Shown piece by piece: positions 5,511 to 6,144 of a DNA stretch of 6,144 bases. The notes beneath the pieces were generated by a model, which made no database searches, was not told the DNA's origin, and saw only the letters and a list, made by a program, of their open reading frames with translations. Source of the stretch: DAIDHZ01 sp035480255. GTDB taxonomy: Bacteria; Chlamydiota; Chlamydiia; Chlamydiales; SM23-39. The DNA lies in the NCBI GenBank assembly GCA_964630875.1, contig CAZVXF010000039.1, positions 1-6,144 on the forward strand, in the 5' to 3' direction. Position 1 is the first letter of the stretch; each line of letters begins with the position of its first letter. Made by a program: the position numbers and the translations under genes.

Positions 5511-6144
5511 GTGAGATGCTTTTTTTTCCTAATTTTTGCTGCTACGTGTAGCGCTGCCATGACACATGTTCATCATGAGAGCATGATCATGCATGGAATG
5601 TACGGTGCTTATCCAATGGGACAAGATGCGACTGGCACAAGCTGGATGCCCGCTTCGACGCAAATGCCAGGCATTCATCGGGTTCCTGATAACTGGCTTT
5701 TGATGGTTCATGGATTTCTGATGGCCATTTATGACGATCAAAGAGGTTCGCGCGGAGGAGGCAAATTTTTTAGCGAAAACATGTTCATGTTCACTGCGCA
5801 AAAAGATTTCGGAAACGGAACTTTTGCCCTACGCAATATGATCAGCATTGAGCCTGCTACGATTGGCTGTAATGGGTATCCCCTTCTCCTACAAAATGGA
5901 GAAACCTGCAACGGAATAACACCTCTTATCGATCGTCAGCATCCTCATGATTTTCTAATGGAATTGGCTGCTGCATATACATATCGTTTTTCAAAAGAAA
6001 ACTCTCTTTTTGCTTACTTTGGATATCCAGGTGAACCGGCACTTGGGCCTCCTGCATACATTCACCGTTTTTCGGCGTTTTTCAATCCCGAAGCTCCTAT
6101 CACTCACCACTGGCTTGATTCAACGCATATCGTCTTTGGAGTGG
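5511..6144 (+). CDS. Exported His/Met-rich envelope protein of uncharacterised family (3' end outside window)
   Basis: The open frame runs off the window with 211 codons visible. The chosen GTG start yields a signal peptide: MR, then a hydrophobic stretch CFFFLIFAAT, then CSAA with likely cleavage after residue 15 or 16. An in-frame TAA at 5478-5480 bounds it upstream. Starting at ATG 5559 would remove the signal peptide, so GTG is preferred although it lacks a ribosome site. The mature N-terminus is rich in His and Met (MTHVHHESMIMHGMYGAYPM). Family motifs follow: DATGTSWMPASTQMPGIH (39-56), GYPLLLQNGET (122-132), LIDRQHPHDFLMELA (139-153), GYPGEPALGPPAYIHR (171-186), and NPEAPITHHWLDSTHIVFG (192-210). 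I recognise these from a widespread hypothetical family with a predicted outer-membrane barrel, often near heavy-metal genes in proteobacteria. Metal binding is inferred from composition only. Two Cys (120, 133) flank the YPLLLQ loop and could form a disulfide. Confidence 0.87.
   Translation, partial: MRCFFFLIFAATCSAAMTHVHHESMIMHGMYGAYPMGQDATGTSWMPASTQMPGIHRVPDNWLLMVHGFLMAIYDDQRGSRGGGKFFSENMFMFTAQKDFGNGTFALRNMISIEPATIGCNGYPLLLQNGETCNGITPLIDRQHPHDFLMELAAAYTYRFSKENSLFAYFGYPGEPALGPPAYIHRFSAFFNPEAPITHHWLDSTHIVFGV

Noticed and set aside
5529..5801. 90-codon minus-strand frame
   Set aside because: It lies opposite the exported-protein gene, whose signal peptide and family motifs are clear on the + strand.

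Overview
The window looks like chromosomal backbone of a chlamydia outside the genus Chlamydia (an environmental, amoeba-associated type) with a probable accessory segment attached. The evidence is the gene order rpsM-rpsK-rpoA-rplQ-gapA. As I recall, in Chlamydia gapA also follows the tail of the ribosomal-protein operon, rpsD is absent from between rpsK and rpoA, and S13 begins MPR-(V/I)-IGIDIP. I cannot fix the family or species from the sequence alone, and no database was searched. All genes are on the + strand.

Bases 1-2409 are the end of the alpha operon: S13 (lacking only the first base of its start codon), S11, RNA polymerase alpha and L17. The genes are tightly packed, with clear Shine-Dalgarno sites before rpsK and rpoA and an ATGA overlap joining rpoA to rplQ. 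A perfect hairpin lies between rpsK and rpoA. A strong intrinsic terminator follows rplQ.

Bases 2410-4370 carry gapA (glycolytic GAPDH) with its own promoter and an extremely short leader. A roughly 200-base spacer with a nested inverted repeat follows. Next is a 215-residue protein with a folded N-terminal part, an Arg/Lys-rich disordered middle and an acidic tail. A hairpin follows this gene, and a plausible promoter for the next gene, tRNA-Leu(UAA), is threaded through it.

Bases 4371-6144 start with tRNA-Leu(UAA). After it the content changes from housekeeping genes to an orphan class I SAM-dependent methyltransferase and a 3'-truncated exported protein with a His/Met-rich N-terminus. The exported protein belongs to a conserved but uncharacterised envelope family (RQHPHD, GEPALGPP and EAPITHHW motifs) that I recognise mainly from free-living proteobacteria. 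A 36-codon ORF with one possible membrane segment lies between these two genes. The tRNA therefore marks a likely boundary between conserved backbone and acquired genes. No IS element, CRISPR array, rRNA or origin was seen.
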